Positions 8,574 to 17,778 of a stretch of DNA of 64,000 bases are shown here, piece after piece. The notes below the pieces were generated by a model. That model had not been told where the DNA came from and made no database searches. It saw only the letters and a list, made by a program, of their open reading frames with translations. A program made the translations under genes and the position numbers. Location: positions 1,302,001 through 1,366,000 of the forward strand of contig NZ_VIVK01000001.1 in NCBI RefSeq assembly GCF_007828865.1, written 5' to 3'. How positions within the stretch are numbered: the stretch's first letter is position 1; each line of letters opens with the position of its first letter. The DNA comes from Kribbella amoyensis. GTDB lineage: Bacteria; Actinomycetota; Actinomycetes; Propionibacteriales; Kribbellaceae.

Positions 8574-10882
8574 CCGCGGCGTACCAACTGCTCCGGGCGA
8601 GCCGACAGACCGTGGTAGATCCGGGGCGCGCCGTCGACCTGGAAGGTGACGCGACCGTTCTTGCCGTCCAGCACCCGGCTCCGGCCGACGCAGTCGGTCT
8701 CGGTGATCCGGGCACGCGGGATCACCAGCGTCGTCTTGCTCGGCCAGTCGTCCTGCCAGGCCTCCGGGTGCGGGTAGTACGGCTGGTTCGGCGCGTGATC
8801 GGCGTTCAGCAGGTATCCGTCCTTGCGGCTCCACAGGATCGACACCGGGCCGTCCGGGGTCTCGAAGAGCAGGCCGTGCAGGTCCCGGTCGACCGCGGAG
8901 AAGTCCAGCCAGCGGACGAACTCGGCTTCTTCGAGCAGACGGGTCCCGGTGGCGAAGGCGAGCAACGACGGCTTGGCCGACAGGTCGCGGTTCGTCAGGC
9001 CGAAGTGGTACTCGGTATTGCTCGGCACCGCCTCCTGCGGGTGGTGGATGGTGCTGTCGTGCAACTGGTACCAGTTCACGCCGTCGACGCCCTCGGCCTT
9101 GCAGAGCGCCATCGTCAGCAGCACGTTCTCCGCGGCCTGCCGCATCGTGTCGTTCCACCAGTAGTTGGGCCGCGTACAGGCGTAGGCCTCGGTCAGCCAC
9201 AGTTCCTTGCCGCCGCCGTACTCGCTGATCCGGCGCTTGGCCTCGCGGACCGACCCGAGGAAGTTCCAGTACGTGCCGTTGTCGCCGGTCACCCACTCGG
9301 CCGGCGTGGGCGCGTAGTCCGGGGTGAAGTTGCCGCGGCCGGGATGGAACGCGAACACGTCGATCAGGTCCCAGCCACCGGCGGCGTGGAAGTTGTCGGT
9401 CCAGTTGACGTCCATGCCACCGAGACCGTTGTTCATCACCTTCACGTCGGACCCGACCTCGGCCAGCCGCTCGACCACCGGGCGCAGGCCGTCGCGGATG
9501 TACTTGTCGGCGTACAGCCCGGACATCCACGGCTGGTTCCGCTCGTTGTCCACCTCGAAGTACCGCGCGCCGGCGTCGACCACGACGTCGACCAGTTCGG
9601 CGGCCCAGGCCTTCGCCTGTTCGGGGGTCGAGTCGAAGACGACGTCACCGTGCTGGATGTTCGTCATGATGCCCATCGCCCGCAGCTCGGCCGGCGCGAT
9701 CCCGGGAGCGCCTTCGTAGGCGATCCGCACCAACGCGACCCCGATCCGCTGCATCAGCGCGGCCACGTCGTCCTTGCTCGGCTCCAGCAACCACGGGTAG
9801 TTCGCGATGCCGAAGATGCCACCACCCTGGTACTCGTACGGCGGCAGCGTGGCCAGGGTCGTCCGCGCGAACGCCTCGGCCCCGTTGGCCGACGCCTTCA
9901 CCTCGACGAAGGCGATGCCCTGTTGGTCGAGAGCGGGCACGGTCAGCGTCCGGTCGGTGCTCTCCCCCGCTGCCAGCGTGAGCGTGCTGGACCCACCCGC
10001 GAGCTTCCGGCCGTCGAAGTCGCGGGCGAACCAGCTCAGCTGGATCGACGCGGCGGACGGGCCACCGTTGACCACCTGGGCCCGGACCGGCATCGCCGCG
10101 CCCACCTCGTACAGGTTGAACGGCTGGTCGGTCCAGAGGTCGACGCCCACCGGCCGGGCGACCGCGGCGGCATTGGCGGCGGCCGGTCGCAGGTTGCCCA
10201 GGACCAGGTCGGCCTCGTGCCTCAGCACCCCGAGCGCGTCGTACGTGCCGACGATGTGCATCCAGGCCGGTGTCGTCCAGGCCGGGCGGCTGGACTCGAG
10301 CCGGAAGTAGGCGGTGAGGTCCGGCCAGGCCGAGGCGTAGACGATGCCGTCGTTGGTCTCGTACGGCACGCCGCCGCCCGGGTCACGGTTCCACCGGGTC
10401 ATCGCGGTCGGCCGCTCCGGCTCGCTCGCGTTCACCACGGTCCGGTGGAACTGGGAGTTCAGGTACATCGTGTTCGAGCTGGTCGCGTCCCAGCGCACGT
10501 GCAGGCGACGCGCGGTGACGTCGAAGGTCCCGGTGACGGTGATCCCTGGGGCCGCCGCGCCCATCCGGTACTCGACCCGGATCGCCTGGCGGCCGTCCGC
10601 GAGGGTGACCACCGACGGGGTGCCGCCGAACGTCCGCTGGTTGCCGAGCACGGTGTCCTTCACCTGGAAGTGCGCGATCCGGACCCGCTCGGTCCCGGCC
10701 CCGTCGCTGACCACCAAGGTCCCGTCGGTCTGGGCGACGATCGCGATCCCGTCCGCGCTGAGCGTGTACGCCGTCGCGGCCCGGGCGGTCCCGCTCGGGA
10801 GCAGCCCGCCGGCCACTCCGGCGGCCGCGAGCGATCCGGCCACGAAGAGACGGCGGGTCGGTTTCGCTACTGGTTCTGTCAT
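8570..10882 (-). CDS. Tat-exported putative glycoside hydrolase (paralogue B)
   Basis: The 770-residue protein begins with a twin-arginine signal (TRRLFVAGSLAAAG, then a TARAA cleavage region near residue 35). An N-terminal beta-sandwich-like half (about residues 40-360) precedes a (beta/alpha)8-like half with YFEVDNERN and ELWLTEAYACTRPN: a Glu after Asn and a second Glu, placed as the acid/base and nucleophile of clan GH-A retaining glycosidases. The C terminus (VSILWSRKDGYLLN) is probably another beta domain. It is about as long as, and homologous throughout to, the adjacent upstream gene, so this is a tandem duplication. Its ATG overlaps that gene's stop (ATGA). I cannot assign a GH family or substrate. 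Confidence 0.75.
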   Translation of the reverse strand: MTEPVAKPTRRLFVAGSLAAAGVAGGLLPSGTARAATAYTLSADGIAIVAQTDGTLVVSDGAGTERVRIAHFQVKDTVLGNQRTFGGTPSVVTLADGRQAIRVEYRMGAAAPGITVTGTFDVTARRLHVRWDATSSNTMYLNSQFHRTVVNASEPERPTAMTRWNRDPGGGVPYETNDGIVYASAWPDLTAYFRLESSRPAWTTPAWMHIVGTYDALGVLRHEADLVLGNLRPAAANAAAVARPVGVDLWTDQPFNLYEVGAAMPVRAQVVNGGPSAASIQLSWFARDFDGRKLAGGSSTLTLAAGESTDRTLTVPALDQQGIAFVEVKASANGAEAFARTTLATLPPYEYQGGGIFGIANYPWLLEPSKDDVAALMQRIGVALVRIAYEGAPGIAPAELRAMGIMTNIQHGDVVFDSTPEQAKAWAAELVDVVVDAGARYFEVDNERNQPWMSGLYADKYIRDGLRPVVERLAEVGSDVKVMNNGLGGMDVNWTDNFHAAGGWDLIDVFAFHPGRGNFTPDYAPTPAEWVTGDNGTYWNFLGSVREAKRRISEYGGGKELWLTEAYACTRPNYWWNDTMRQAAENVLLTMALCKAEGVDGVNWYQLHDSTIHHPQEAVPSNTEYHFGLTNRDLSAKPSLLAFATGTRLLEEAEFVRWLDFSAVDRDLHGLLFETPDGPVSILWSRKDGYLLNADHAPNQPYYPHPEAWQDDWPSKTTLVIPRARITETDCVGRSRVLDGKNGRVTFQVDGAPRIYHGLSARPEQLVRRG

Positions 10883-13239
10883 GGCGTTCCTCCGGTGGTC
10901 TGCAGGGGCAGGCTGAGGCCGATGAAGATGCGGGGTGCGCCGTCGAGCGTGACGGTCACCTGTGAGTTGGTCGCCTGGTGGACGGCGACGTCCATACCGA
11001 GGCAGTTCAGCTCGCGGACCGAGGTGGTCGCGGCCGGCGTCGCCAGCGTCACGCTGGTCTTCGTCGGCCACAGGTCCTCCCACGGTTCGGGACTGCGGTA
11101 GTACTCGGTGCTGCTGGGGATCCTGCGGTTCGGGTCGGTGTTGAGCACGTACCCGTCCTTGCGGGACCAGAGGATGTTCACCTTGCCGCCCGGACCGTCG
11201 AAGACGAGACCGAACAGCTCCGGATCGGCCAGCGCGGCCCAGCCCAGCCAGGTCGACTGGTCGAGCCAGCGGGCGACGGTCGCGAACGCCAGCAGCGAGG
11301 GCTTGAGGCTGAGATCACGGTTCAGCAGACCGTAGTGGTATTCCTGGTCACCGGGTTCGGCCTCCATCGGCTGGAACTGGATCGAGTCGTTCAGCGTGTA
11401 CCAGTTCACGCACCGCACGCCGTACACCTTCGCCAGCGCGAGCTGCAGCAGCACGTTCTCGGCCGCGTGCCGGTACGTGTCGGTCCACCACCGGTTCGGC
11501 CGGGTCACGGCGTACGCCTCGGTGAGCCAGAGCTCCTTGTTGCCATTGGCAACGGCAGCCGCCTTGGCCTTGCGCAACGTGCCGAGGAAGTTCCAGCGGG
11601 TCTCGTTCGACCACGGCTCCGGCGGATCGTAGTCGGCCACGAAGTTGCCGCGCCCCGGGTGGTACGCGAGGACGTCGACCTGGCCCCACCCGCCGGCGGC
11701 GCCGAAGTCGGCGACCCACTGTTCCGGCCATCCGGCCAGCCCGCAGTGCATCACCTTGAAGCCGGCGCTCCTCAAGGTCATTGCCTCGCGCAACGGCAGG
11801 AGGACGTCGTTCACGTACTCCGCGGGCGTGTGGTCCGCCGCCGTGAGGTTCAGCTCGTTCCCGCACTCGTAGTAGCCGGCCCCCGAGTACATCGCGCGAC
11901 CGACCATGTCGTCGGCCCACGTCTGAGCCGCACTGCCACCTCCCCACGGAAGCTCACCGGCCAGTTGCAGGTTGTGCGCGAAACCCGCCGCGTCCAGGGC
12001 GTCGACGGTCGGACCAGGTGAGGCACCGAAGTTGTTGTAGTTCCGGTAGGCGGTCCGCACCCAGCGCATCCCGATGAGCTTCATCAGGTCGAGGACGGCG
12101 GTGGTCGACGGCCGCTCGAGATACGCGAAGTTCGCCATCCCGAACATGCTGTCCGCGCCGTCGCCGTAGGTGTAGCTCGACAGCACGCCGACGGTGGTCC
12201 GCGCGAACGCCACCTCGACGGCCGGCGCGGCGACGTCGTACACGACCGCCTCGACGAAGCGGACGTCGCGGCCACCGAGGACGAGCTGGAAGTCCGCGTT
12301 CCAGACTGCCCGAGCCCCGACCGTGCCGCTGGTGGTCCCGGTCGTGCTGTTGCCGTTCCAGTCGCGAACCACCCAGTCCACCCGGACCGTCCGGGCGGCC
12401 AGGCCCGCGTTCACCACCTGGAGGTTGACGGTCTTCGACCCGCCCGTGGTCCAGAGGTTGAAGGGCTGGTCGGTCCACAGGTCGATCCCCAGGTCACCGT
12501 CGCGGGCGATCACCCCGGCCGAGTGCGACCGCATCACCCCGAGGACCAGGTTGCTCTCGACGTAGCCGCTGGAACTGCCGATCGCCGTCCCGACCGCGTG
12601 CAGGTAGCCGCCGTTGCTGAATCCCTTGGTGCTCTGCGGGACCCGGACGAAGGCCCGGTTGTCGGACCAGACGGAGAAGTAGCCGACCCCGTTGGTCGTC
12701 TCGAACGGAACACCGCCCCGCGGGTCACCGGTGGACGGGTTCAGGTCGCGATTCCACAGCGCGACCGGATCGTACGTCTCGACCGCGCCCGAGCCGATCA
12801 CGGTCCGGGCGAAGCGGAAGCTGTCCACGCGGAGATTGGGGACCTCGGTGACGTCCCAGCGCACCCGGGCCTTGCGCAGTCCGACCGAGAACGTCCCGAT
12901 CACCTCGCCGATCTGCGCGGCGTACGTGATCGTGAACTGCTGCGGGCTGTTCGCCACGATCGAGGTGATGCCGGTCGTCCGCCGCACCACCTTGACCCCG
13001 TCCACCAGGTGCGCGTACTCGAACGCCGTCAGGTCGAACCGGTGGATGCCGCCGCCGTCGAGGACCTTCACGTACCCCGGCACTCCGGCTGCGTCGGGGA
13101 CGGCGATCAGGGTGACCGTCCCCGCCGAGTCGGTGATCTGTACGTCAGCGGCGTACGCGGGACCCGCCGTACCGCCGAGAACCGTGGCGGCGACCGTGCC
13201 GCCGAGTACGACCCGCCTGCGGATGGGTGGTGTGTCCAC
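10879..13239 (-). CDS. Tat-exported putative glycoside hydrolase (paralogue A)
   Basis: This 786-residue protein has a twin-arginine signal (RRRVVLGGTVAATV) with an AYAA cleavage region near residue 30. Like its neighbour it has an N-terminal beta-rich half, then a TIM-barrel-like half with YYECGNELN and ELWLTEAYAVTRPNRWW, giving the two candidate catalytic glutamates, and shared blocks HPGRGNF, AAENVLL, NWYTLNDS and ILWSRKDGY. The gene sits 6 bases after an ABC permease gene, so its product probably trims a polysaccharide outside the cell and the importer takes up the fragments. The clan GH-A call rests on motifs only; no known GH family is recognised. Confidence 0.75.
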   Translation of the reverse strand: MDTPPIRRRVVLGGTVAATVLGGTAGPAYAADVQITDSAGTVTLIAVPDAAGVPGYVKVLDGGGIHRFDLTAFEYAHLVDGVKVVRRTTGITSIVANSPQQFTITYAAQIGEVIGTFSVGLRKARVRWDVTEVPNLRVDSFRFARTVIGSGAVETYDPVALWNRDLNPSTGDPRGGVPFETTNGVGYFSVWSDNRAFVRVPQSTKGFSNGGYLHAVGTAIGSSSGYVESNLVLGVMRSHSAGVIARDGDLGIDLWTDQPFNLWTTGGSKTVNLQVVNAGLAARTVRVDWVVRDWNGNSTTGTTSGTVGARAVWNADFQLVLGGRDVRFVEAVVYDVAAPAVEVAFARTTVGVLSSYTYGDGADSMFGMANFAYLERPSTTAVLDLMKLIGMRWVRTAYRNYNNFGASPGPTVDALDAAGFAHNLQLAGELPWGGGSAAQTWADDMVGRAMYSGAGYYECGNELNLTAADHTPAEYVNDVLLPLREAMTLRSAGFKVMHCGLAGWPEQWVADFGAAGGWGQVDVLAYHPGRGNFVADYDPPEPWSNETRWNFLGTLRKAKAAAVANGNKELWLTEAYAVTRPNRWWTDTYRHAAENVLLQLALAKVYGVRCVNWYTLNDSIQFQPMEAEPGDQEYHYGLLNRDLSLKPSLLAFATVARWLDQSTWLGWAALADPELFGLVFDGPGGKVNILWSRKDGYVLNTDPNRRIPSSTEYYRSPEPWEDLWPTKTSVTLATPAATTSVRELNCLGMDVAVHQATNSQVTVTLDGAPRIFIGLSLPLQTTGGTP

Positions 13240-13245
13240 AGCCGA

Positions 13246-14127
13246 TCACCCCTTCACACCGGTGAAGCCGAGGCCCGCGACGACGTAGCGCTGCAGGACC
13301 AGGAAGACGAGGACGGGAGGTGCGAGCGCCATCGCCATCGCGGCGATCAGTTCGTCGAGCGGAGCGGCGTCGACGAGATTGACCAGGGCGACGCTGATCG
13401 GTTGCAGGGTGGGATCGGAAATCACCACGAGCGGCCAGATGAACTCCTTCCAGGAGTGCATGATCGCGAGCAGGCTGATCACCGCGATCACCGGCCGGCT
13501 CATCGGCAGCACGATCCGGGTGAGCAACTGCCAGGTACTCGCGCCGTCCACCTTCGCGGCGTCGTACAACTCCTGCGGCAGCGCCTCGAAGAACCGGGTC
13601 GCGAGCAGCACGTTGAACGCGTTGGCCCCGGCCGGCAACCAGATCGCCCAGTAGGTGTCGAGCAGGTTGAGCCGGAGCAGCGGCACGTCCAGCATGGTCA
13701 GGAACAGGCTGACCAGGGAGACCGTGTACGGCACGAACATGGTGGCCAGGATCGCCGCGTACACGTACCGCCCGATCCGCGGCCGGATCACCGCGAACGC
13801 GAAGCCCGCGGTCATCGCCACGAACAGCTGGACGAACCAGGACCCGATCACGATCTGCACGGTGTTCGCCAGGTACCGGCCGACCCGGAGCTCGGTGAAC
13901 GCGGTCGTGAAGTTGCCGAAGTCGGGCTCGATCGGCCACCACCGCAGTGGGTGCGCGACCAGCTCGGCCGGTGGCGAGACGGCGCCCTTGAGCGTCCAGT
14001 ACAACGGGCCGACCCCGATCACCAGGAGCAGGATCAAGGTCAGTACCTGGGTGGTCCGCAGCGCGACCGCGACCCAGGGCCGGCGAAGGTCGTTGCTGGA
14101 GGCAAATGTCGTCGGGTGCTCGGTCAC
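13246..14127 (-). CDS. carbohydrate ABC transporter permease (MalG/AraQ type)
   Basis: The 293-residue inner-membrane protein has six predicted membrane helices and the EAA loop that contacts the ATPase (EALPQELYDAAKVDGASTW, then LPMSRPVIAV). This is the MalG-like subunit of a CUT1-type sugar importer. The GTG start overlaps the stop of the other permease (GTGA at 14124-14127). No ATP-binding subunit is in the operon, which in Actinomycetota usually means that a shared MsiK-type ATPase is used. Confidence 0.92.
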   Translation of the reverse strand: MTEHPTTFASSNDLRRPWVAVALRTTQVLTLILLLVIGVGPLYWTLKGAVSPPAELVAHPLRWWPIEPDFGNFTTAFTELRVGRYLANTVQIVIGSWFVQLFVAMTAGFAFAVIRPRIGRYVYAAILATMFVPYTVSLVSLFLTMLDVPLLRLNLLDTYWAIWLPAGANAFNVLLATRFFEALPQELYDAAKVDGASTWQLLTRIVLPMSRPVIAVISLLAIMHSWKEFIWPLVVISDPTLQPISVALVNLVDAAPLDELIAAMAMALAPPVLVFLVLQRYVVAGLGFTGVKG

Positions 14128-15065
14128 GTCTTGCTCCAGCTTCTCGTCAACCGCAGGTAGACCGCCGACAACGCCGCCAGGACGATCGCGAGGACGACGG
14201 ACAGCGCGGCCGCCTGGCCGTACTCACCGTCCTGGAAGCCGTAGCGGAAGATCAGCAGCAGGATCGTCAGCGTCGCGTTGTCCGGCCCGCCCTGGGTGAA
14301 GATGTACGGCTCGGTGAACACCTGGATGGTGCCGATCAGCTGCAACAGCAACAGCAGCCCGATGACCGGCCGGAGCTGCGGCAGCATCACGTGCCAGATC
14401 CGCCGCCAGATCCCGGCGCCGTCGCTCTCCGCCGCTTCGTACAGCTCGGCCGGGATGCCGGTCATCGCGGCCAGGTAGATCAGCGCGGCGCCGCCCATCC
14501 CGGCCCAGGTCGCTTCCAGGACCAGGCTGAGCATCGCCGACTGCGGCGACTGCAGCCACGGGTACGGGCCGAGACCGATCAGCCCGAGCGCCTGGTTGAA
14601 CAGCCCACTGCCCGGGTCGTAGAACCACTTCCACAGCAGGATCGCCACCACCGGAGGCACCACGACCGGGAGGTACACCAGCACCCGGTACACCGCGCCA
14701 CCGCGCCGGATCGTCGACATCAGGGCAGCCAGCAGGATCGGCGCCGGGAACCCGATCACCACACCGAGCGCGACGAACAGCAGCGTGTTCCCCACGGCCG
14801 TGCCGACCAGCGGGTCGGTCAGCACGGCCCGGAAGTTCTCCAGCCCGACCCAGACGGCCGGATCGACCAGGTTGGTGCGCTGGAACGAGATCAGCAGACC
14901 CCGCAGGATCGGCCACCAGGAGAACAACCCGAAGACCAGCAGGGCCGGCGCCAGGAAGACCAGCCCGATGAGCTCACGGCGCAGCGAGGCCCGCCTGCGG
15001 GACGCCGGCGCCGGTTGGACGGCGACGGTGTCCCGCTGTGGCGCAGGCGCCAGGAGTGTGGTCAC
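14124..15065 (-). CDS. carbohydrate ABC transporter permease (MalF/UgpA type)
   Basis: The 313-residue permease has six membrane helices and the EAA loop AELYEAAESDGAGIWRRIW. The motif EPYIFTQGGPDNATLT near the C terminus is typical of CUT1 MalF/UgpA-type subunits. The start chosen is the GTG that overlaps the stop of the sugar-binding protein gene (GTGA at 15062-15065). It pairs with the downstream permease to form the membrane channel. Confidence 0.92.
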   Translation of the reverse strand: MTTLLAPAPQRDTVAVQPAPASRRRASLRRELIGLVFLAPALLVFGLFSWWPILRGLLISFQRTNLVDPAVWVGLENFRAVLTDPLVGTAVGNTLLFVALGVVIGFPAPILLAALMSTIRRGGAVYRVLVYLPVVVPPVVAILLWKWFYDPGSGLFNQALGLIGLGPYPWLQSPQSAMLSLVLEATWAGMGGAALIYLAAMTGIPAELYEAAESDGAGIWRRIWHVMLPQLRPVIGLLLLLQLIGTIQVFTEPYIFTQGGPDNATLTILLLIFRYGFQDGEYGQAAALSVVLAIVLAALSAVYLRLTRSWSKT

Positions 15066-16456
15066 TTCTGCTCCGCGGCGAGCATCTTGTTCGCGTCCGC
15101 CTCGGCCTTGGCCAGCAGGGCGGAGATGTCCGCCTCCCGCTTGGTGAGCACGGACTGCACCACCGGGTCGAGGATCGTGTAGAGCTTCTGCGCCGCTACC
15201 GGCGGTTCGGGGCGCAGCTCGAGCTTGGGCGTCCCGTCCAGCCAGGGCTGGAAGTGCTCGAGCTCGACGTTGACGTGCGGCTTGATCGCCGCGTCGATCT
15301 TGGCCTGCTGCTCGACGCTGAACATCGGCAGCGTCGGGACGCCGACGGCGGCCTCCGGGTCCTTGGCGAGCGCCTGCGCCCGCTCGGCCGCGATCGCCGG
15401 GTCGTACTGCGGCTCGGCGTTGGCGAACAGCAGCCACTTCGCGGCGGCCTCGGCCTTCTCCTTCGACACCGACGCCGGGACCATGAACACCTCGGCGCCA
15501 CCGAGGGTGGCGTTCCCGCCGGCCTGCGGGAGGGCGGTGATGCCGTAGTCCGCGGTGTTCTTCAGGCCGAACTTCATCTTGGCCAGCCGGTACGTGCCCG
15601 GGGTGCCCATGAACATGCCGATCTGGCCGGCGGCGAACTGCTTGACCACGTCGTCCTGGTCCATCAGCTGGTTCTGGCCCATCGAGTTGTCGGTCCAGCG
15701 CATCGCCTTGAGCAGCTCGAGCGCCGTCTTCGTCGGCGCACTGTTGAACCCGGCCACGAACTTGCCGTCCTGCTCGGTCTCCATCGAGCCGCCGTGCGTG
15801 TAGGTCAGCATGGTCAGCTGCCAGCCGCCCGTGTTGCCCTTGGCCTCGTGCACGAACCCGGCCTTCCCGGTCTTCGCGCTGATCTGCTTCGCGAAGGCGC
15901 GGACCTCGTCCCAGTTCGTGGGCGGCTTGTCCGGGTCGAGGCCGGCCTTGGTGAACAGGGCCCGGTTGTACACCAGTCCTTGCGCGAACGGTGCCAGCGG
16001 AACGCCGTACACCTCGCCCGCGCTGTCGCTCAGCGGTTGCAGGACCTGCGGGTTGAACTCGGTGTAGTGGTTCCACGCCTTCAGCGACCCGGTGATCGGC
16101 TGCACGTGCTTGCGCGCGATCAGGCCCTGCGGCTCGGTGAGCGGGACCTGGATGACGTCCTCGACCGTCTTGCCGGCCAGTTTCGCCGAGAACGTCAGCG
16201 GGTCCCAGCGGTTCTCGGTGCCCTCGATCGTGATGCCGGGGTTCTTCGCCTCGAAGTCGTCGGCCAGCCGGTTGAACTGCTCCAGCGCGGCCTTGTCGGT
16301 CGCGGCCGGCATGCCCTGGACCCGCAGCACGATCGCGGATCCGGTACCGCTGTCGTCGCTCTTGCTGGGGGCGAGCCCCGAGCAGCCGGTCAGCGCGAGG
16401 GCAGCGACCCCCGCCACCGCCAGGTAACCCACACGGGCACACGTCGATCTAGCCAT
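15062..16456 (-). CDS. sugar-binding lipoprotein of ABC transporter
   Basis: The 464-residue extracellular solute-binding protein (family 1) has a lipoprotein signal with lipobox LALTGC, so the mature protein is anchored to the outer membrane face by Cys24. The VYGVPLAPFAQGLVYNRALF block is the usual hinge region of these proteins. The ATG has a GGAG ribosome-binding site 7 bases upstream (CTGGAGAACAACC). It is the first structural gene of the operon; the regulator gene lies upstream on the same strand. The ligand is unknown, but the linked glycosidases point to an oligosaccharide. Confidence 0.92.
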   Translation of the reverse strand: MARSTCARVGYLAVAGVAALALTGCSGLAPSKSDDSGTGSAIVLRVQGMPAATDKAALEQFNRLADDFEAKNPGITIEGTENRWDPLTFSAKLAGKTVEDVIQVPLTEPQGLIARKHVQPITGSLKAWNHYTEFNPQVLQPLSDSAGEVYGVPLAPFAQGLVYNRALFTKAGLDPDKPPTNWDEVRAFAKQISAKTGKAGFVHEAKGNTGGWQLTMLTYTHGGSMETEQDGKFVAGFNSAPTKTALELLKAMRWTDNSMGQNQLMDQDDVVKQFAAGQIGMFMGTPGTYRLAKMKFGLKNTADYGITALPQAGGNATLGGAEVFMVPASVSKEKAEAAAKWLLFANAEPQYDPAIAAERAQALAKDPEAAVGVPTLPMFSVEQQAKIDAAIKPHVNVELEHFQPWLDGTPKLELRPEPPVAAQKLYTILDPVVQSVLTKREADISALLAKAEADANKMLAAEQK

Positions 16457-16572
16457 GGTTGTTCTCCAGGGGAGTGCGTACGACGAGCCGCCGGCCCGTC
16501 GCCGTGGATGAGGTGCGCGCCGTGGGACACCTCGGCGCATCAGTCGCGCCGTCCGGCGCGCTGCGTGGTGGT

Positions 16573-16632
16573 GCGGTGAGTGGTGTTGCGGTGAGACGTG
16601 CTGCGGTGAGACGTGCTGCGGTGAGAGGTCAG
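16573..16632. repeat. four tandem 15-bp repeats
   Basis: The unit GCGGTGAGACGTGCT is repeated perfectly at 16588-16602 and 16603-16617, with diverged copies before (16573) and after (16618). The last copy runs across the stop codon of the LacI gene (16629-16631). It lies in the 172-base gap between that regulator and the sugar-binding protein. No palindromic operator is visible in this gap. Confidence 0.8.
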
Positions 16633-17609
16633 GCGCGGTGGGGGGCGGGGCCGGTCGACGCGCGCGGGATGAGGCGCGAGCCGACCTCCACCAGGTGCTG
16701 GGCAGTGGCGGAGCCGGTGATCGTCTCGACGATCAGGTCGGTGGCATGGGTGGCCACGGCCTGCGGGGAGATCCTGATCGTGGTCAGCGCCGGGATCGAC
16801 AGCCCGGCGAGCAGCGTGTCGTCGATCCCGATCACGCTCACCTCCCCGGGGACGTCGACGCCGGCCGCGGTCAGGCCGTGCAGGACGCCGACCGCGACGA
16901 GGTCGTTGTGCGCGAGGATGGCGGTGGCACCGTTCGCGATCGCGAGCGTCGCGGCGTGCAGGCCGGTCTCGAACCGGGGGTCGTACGGGCCGAGCTCGAC
17001 CAGGCCGAGGCCCTGCGCGTCGAAGGTTTCTCTTATCGCCTTGCCCCGCAGGTGTTCCGGCCGCGAGCAGTTGACGAAGACACAGCTGGTGTGGCCGAGC
17101 GCCCGCAGGTGCTCGGCGGCCTGGGTGACCCCGGGAGCGAGCGAGACGTGCAGCTCCGGGATGCCTGGCACGTGCCGGTTCACCAGCACGAGCGGGATCT
17201 CCTCGGCCAGCTCCCGCAGCCGCCCGTCGGACAGCGTCGAGGCCCAGAGCACCAGACCGTCGACCTTCTTGACGATCGCCTCGATGGTCTCCAGCTCGTC
17301 GGCCTCCCGCTCGTCGCAGTCCGCGACCAGCAGGGTGTGACCGTGGGTGCGGGCCCGGGTCTGCATCGCCTTGACGATCGGCGGGAAGAACGGGTTGGCG
17401 ATGTCGGGGATCACCAGACCCAGCGACTCCGTCCGCCCGCTGCGCAGGGACCGGGCCGTCGGGTCAGGCCGGTAGCCGAGCCGGCTCGCCACCTCGATCA
17501 CCTTGTCCCGGGTGCTGGTCTGCACCTGCTCCGGGGCGGTGAAGACCCGCGAGACGGTCGACGGCGACACCCCGGCCGCCTTCGCCACGTCCCTGACCGT
17601 CACTGCCAT
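16629..17609 (-). CDS. LacI-family transcriptional regulator
   Basis: The 326-residue regulator has the LacI helix-turn-helix and hinge at its N terminus (TVRDVAKAAGVSPSTVSRVF, then GYRPDPTARSLRSGRT) and a periplasmic-binding-protein-like effector domain (SLGLVIPDIANPFFPPIVKAM). The start chosen gives MAVTVRDV; an AGAGGTGG site lies just upstream, inside the extension that an ATG at 17628-17630 would create. It stands upstream of, and on the same strand as, the ABC/glycosidase operon and divergent from the dehydratase gene at 17779, so it probably controls both, with the repeat at 17635-17651 as a likely operator. The effector is presumably a sugar. Confidence 0.93.
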   Translation of the reverse strand: MAVTVRDVAKAAGVSPSTVSRVFTAPEQVQTSTRDKVIEVASRLGYRPDPTARSLRSGRTESLGLVIPDIANPFFPPIVKAMQTRARTHGHTLLVADCDEREADELETIEAIVKKVDGLVLWASTLSDGRLRELAEEIPLVLVNRHVPGIPELHVSLAPGVTQAAEHLRALGHTSCVFVNCSRPEHLRGKAIRETFDAQGLGLVELGPYDPRFETGLHAATLAIANGATAILAHNDLVAVGVLHGLTAAGVDVPGEVSVIGIDDTLLAGLSIPALTTIRISPQAVATHATDLIVETITGSATAQHLVEVGSRLIPRASTGPAPHRA

Positions 17610-17634
17610 CCGGACCACCTCTTCTGTCATTCGG

Positions 17635-17651
17635 TTGCAACATGCTTGCAA
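17635..17651. promoter_or_regulatory. candidate LacI-type operator TTGCAA-N5-TTGCAA
   Basis: Two self-complementary TTGCAA hexamers are set 11 bases apart, one helical turn, 26 bases upstream of the LacI start. LacI-family operators are commonly TTGCAA-like palindromes, so autoregulation or control of the divergent region is plausible. Confidence 0.5.
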
Positions 17652-17753
17652 TCGATCCCGAAACATGTCAACAGCTCGATTCACCCTATTTTCCTGCTGC
17701 CTTCCCTCTTGCCGTGCGGCGATCTGGGATGAATGATGACGCCGTCCCGCAAC

Positions 17754-17764
17754 GTTTCTGAAAC
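17754..17764. promoter_or_regulatory. palindrome GTTTCTGAAAC before dehydratase gene
   Basis: A perfect 5+1+5 palindrome lies 15 bases before the ATG at 17779, close to the ribosome-binding site GATGAGG (17767-17773). A repressor bound here would block transcription or translation initiation of the dehydratase-like gene. It is a different sequence from the TTGCAA pair. Confidence 0.4.
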
Positions 17765-17778
17765 ATGGATGAGGCTCG

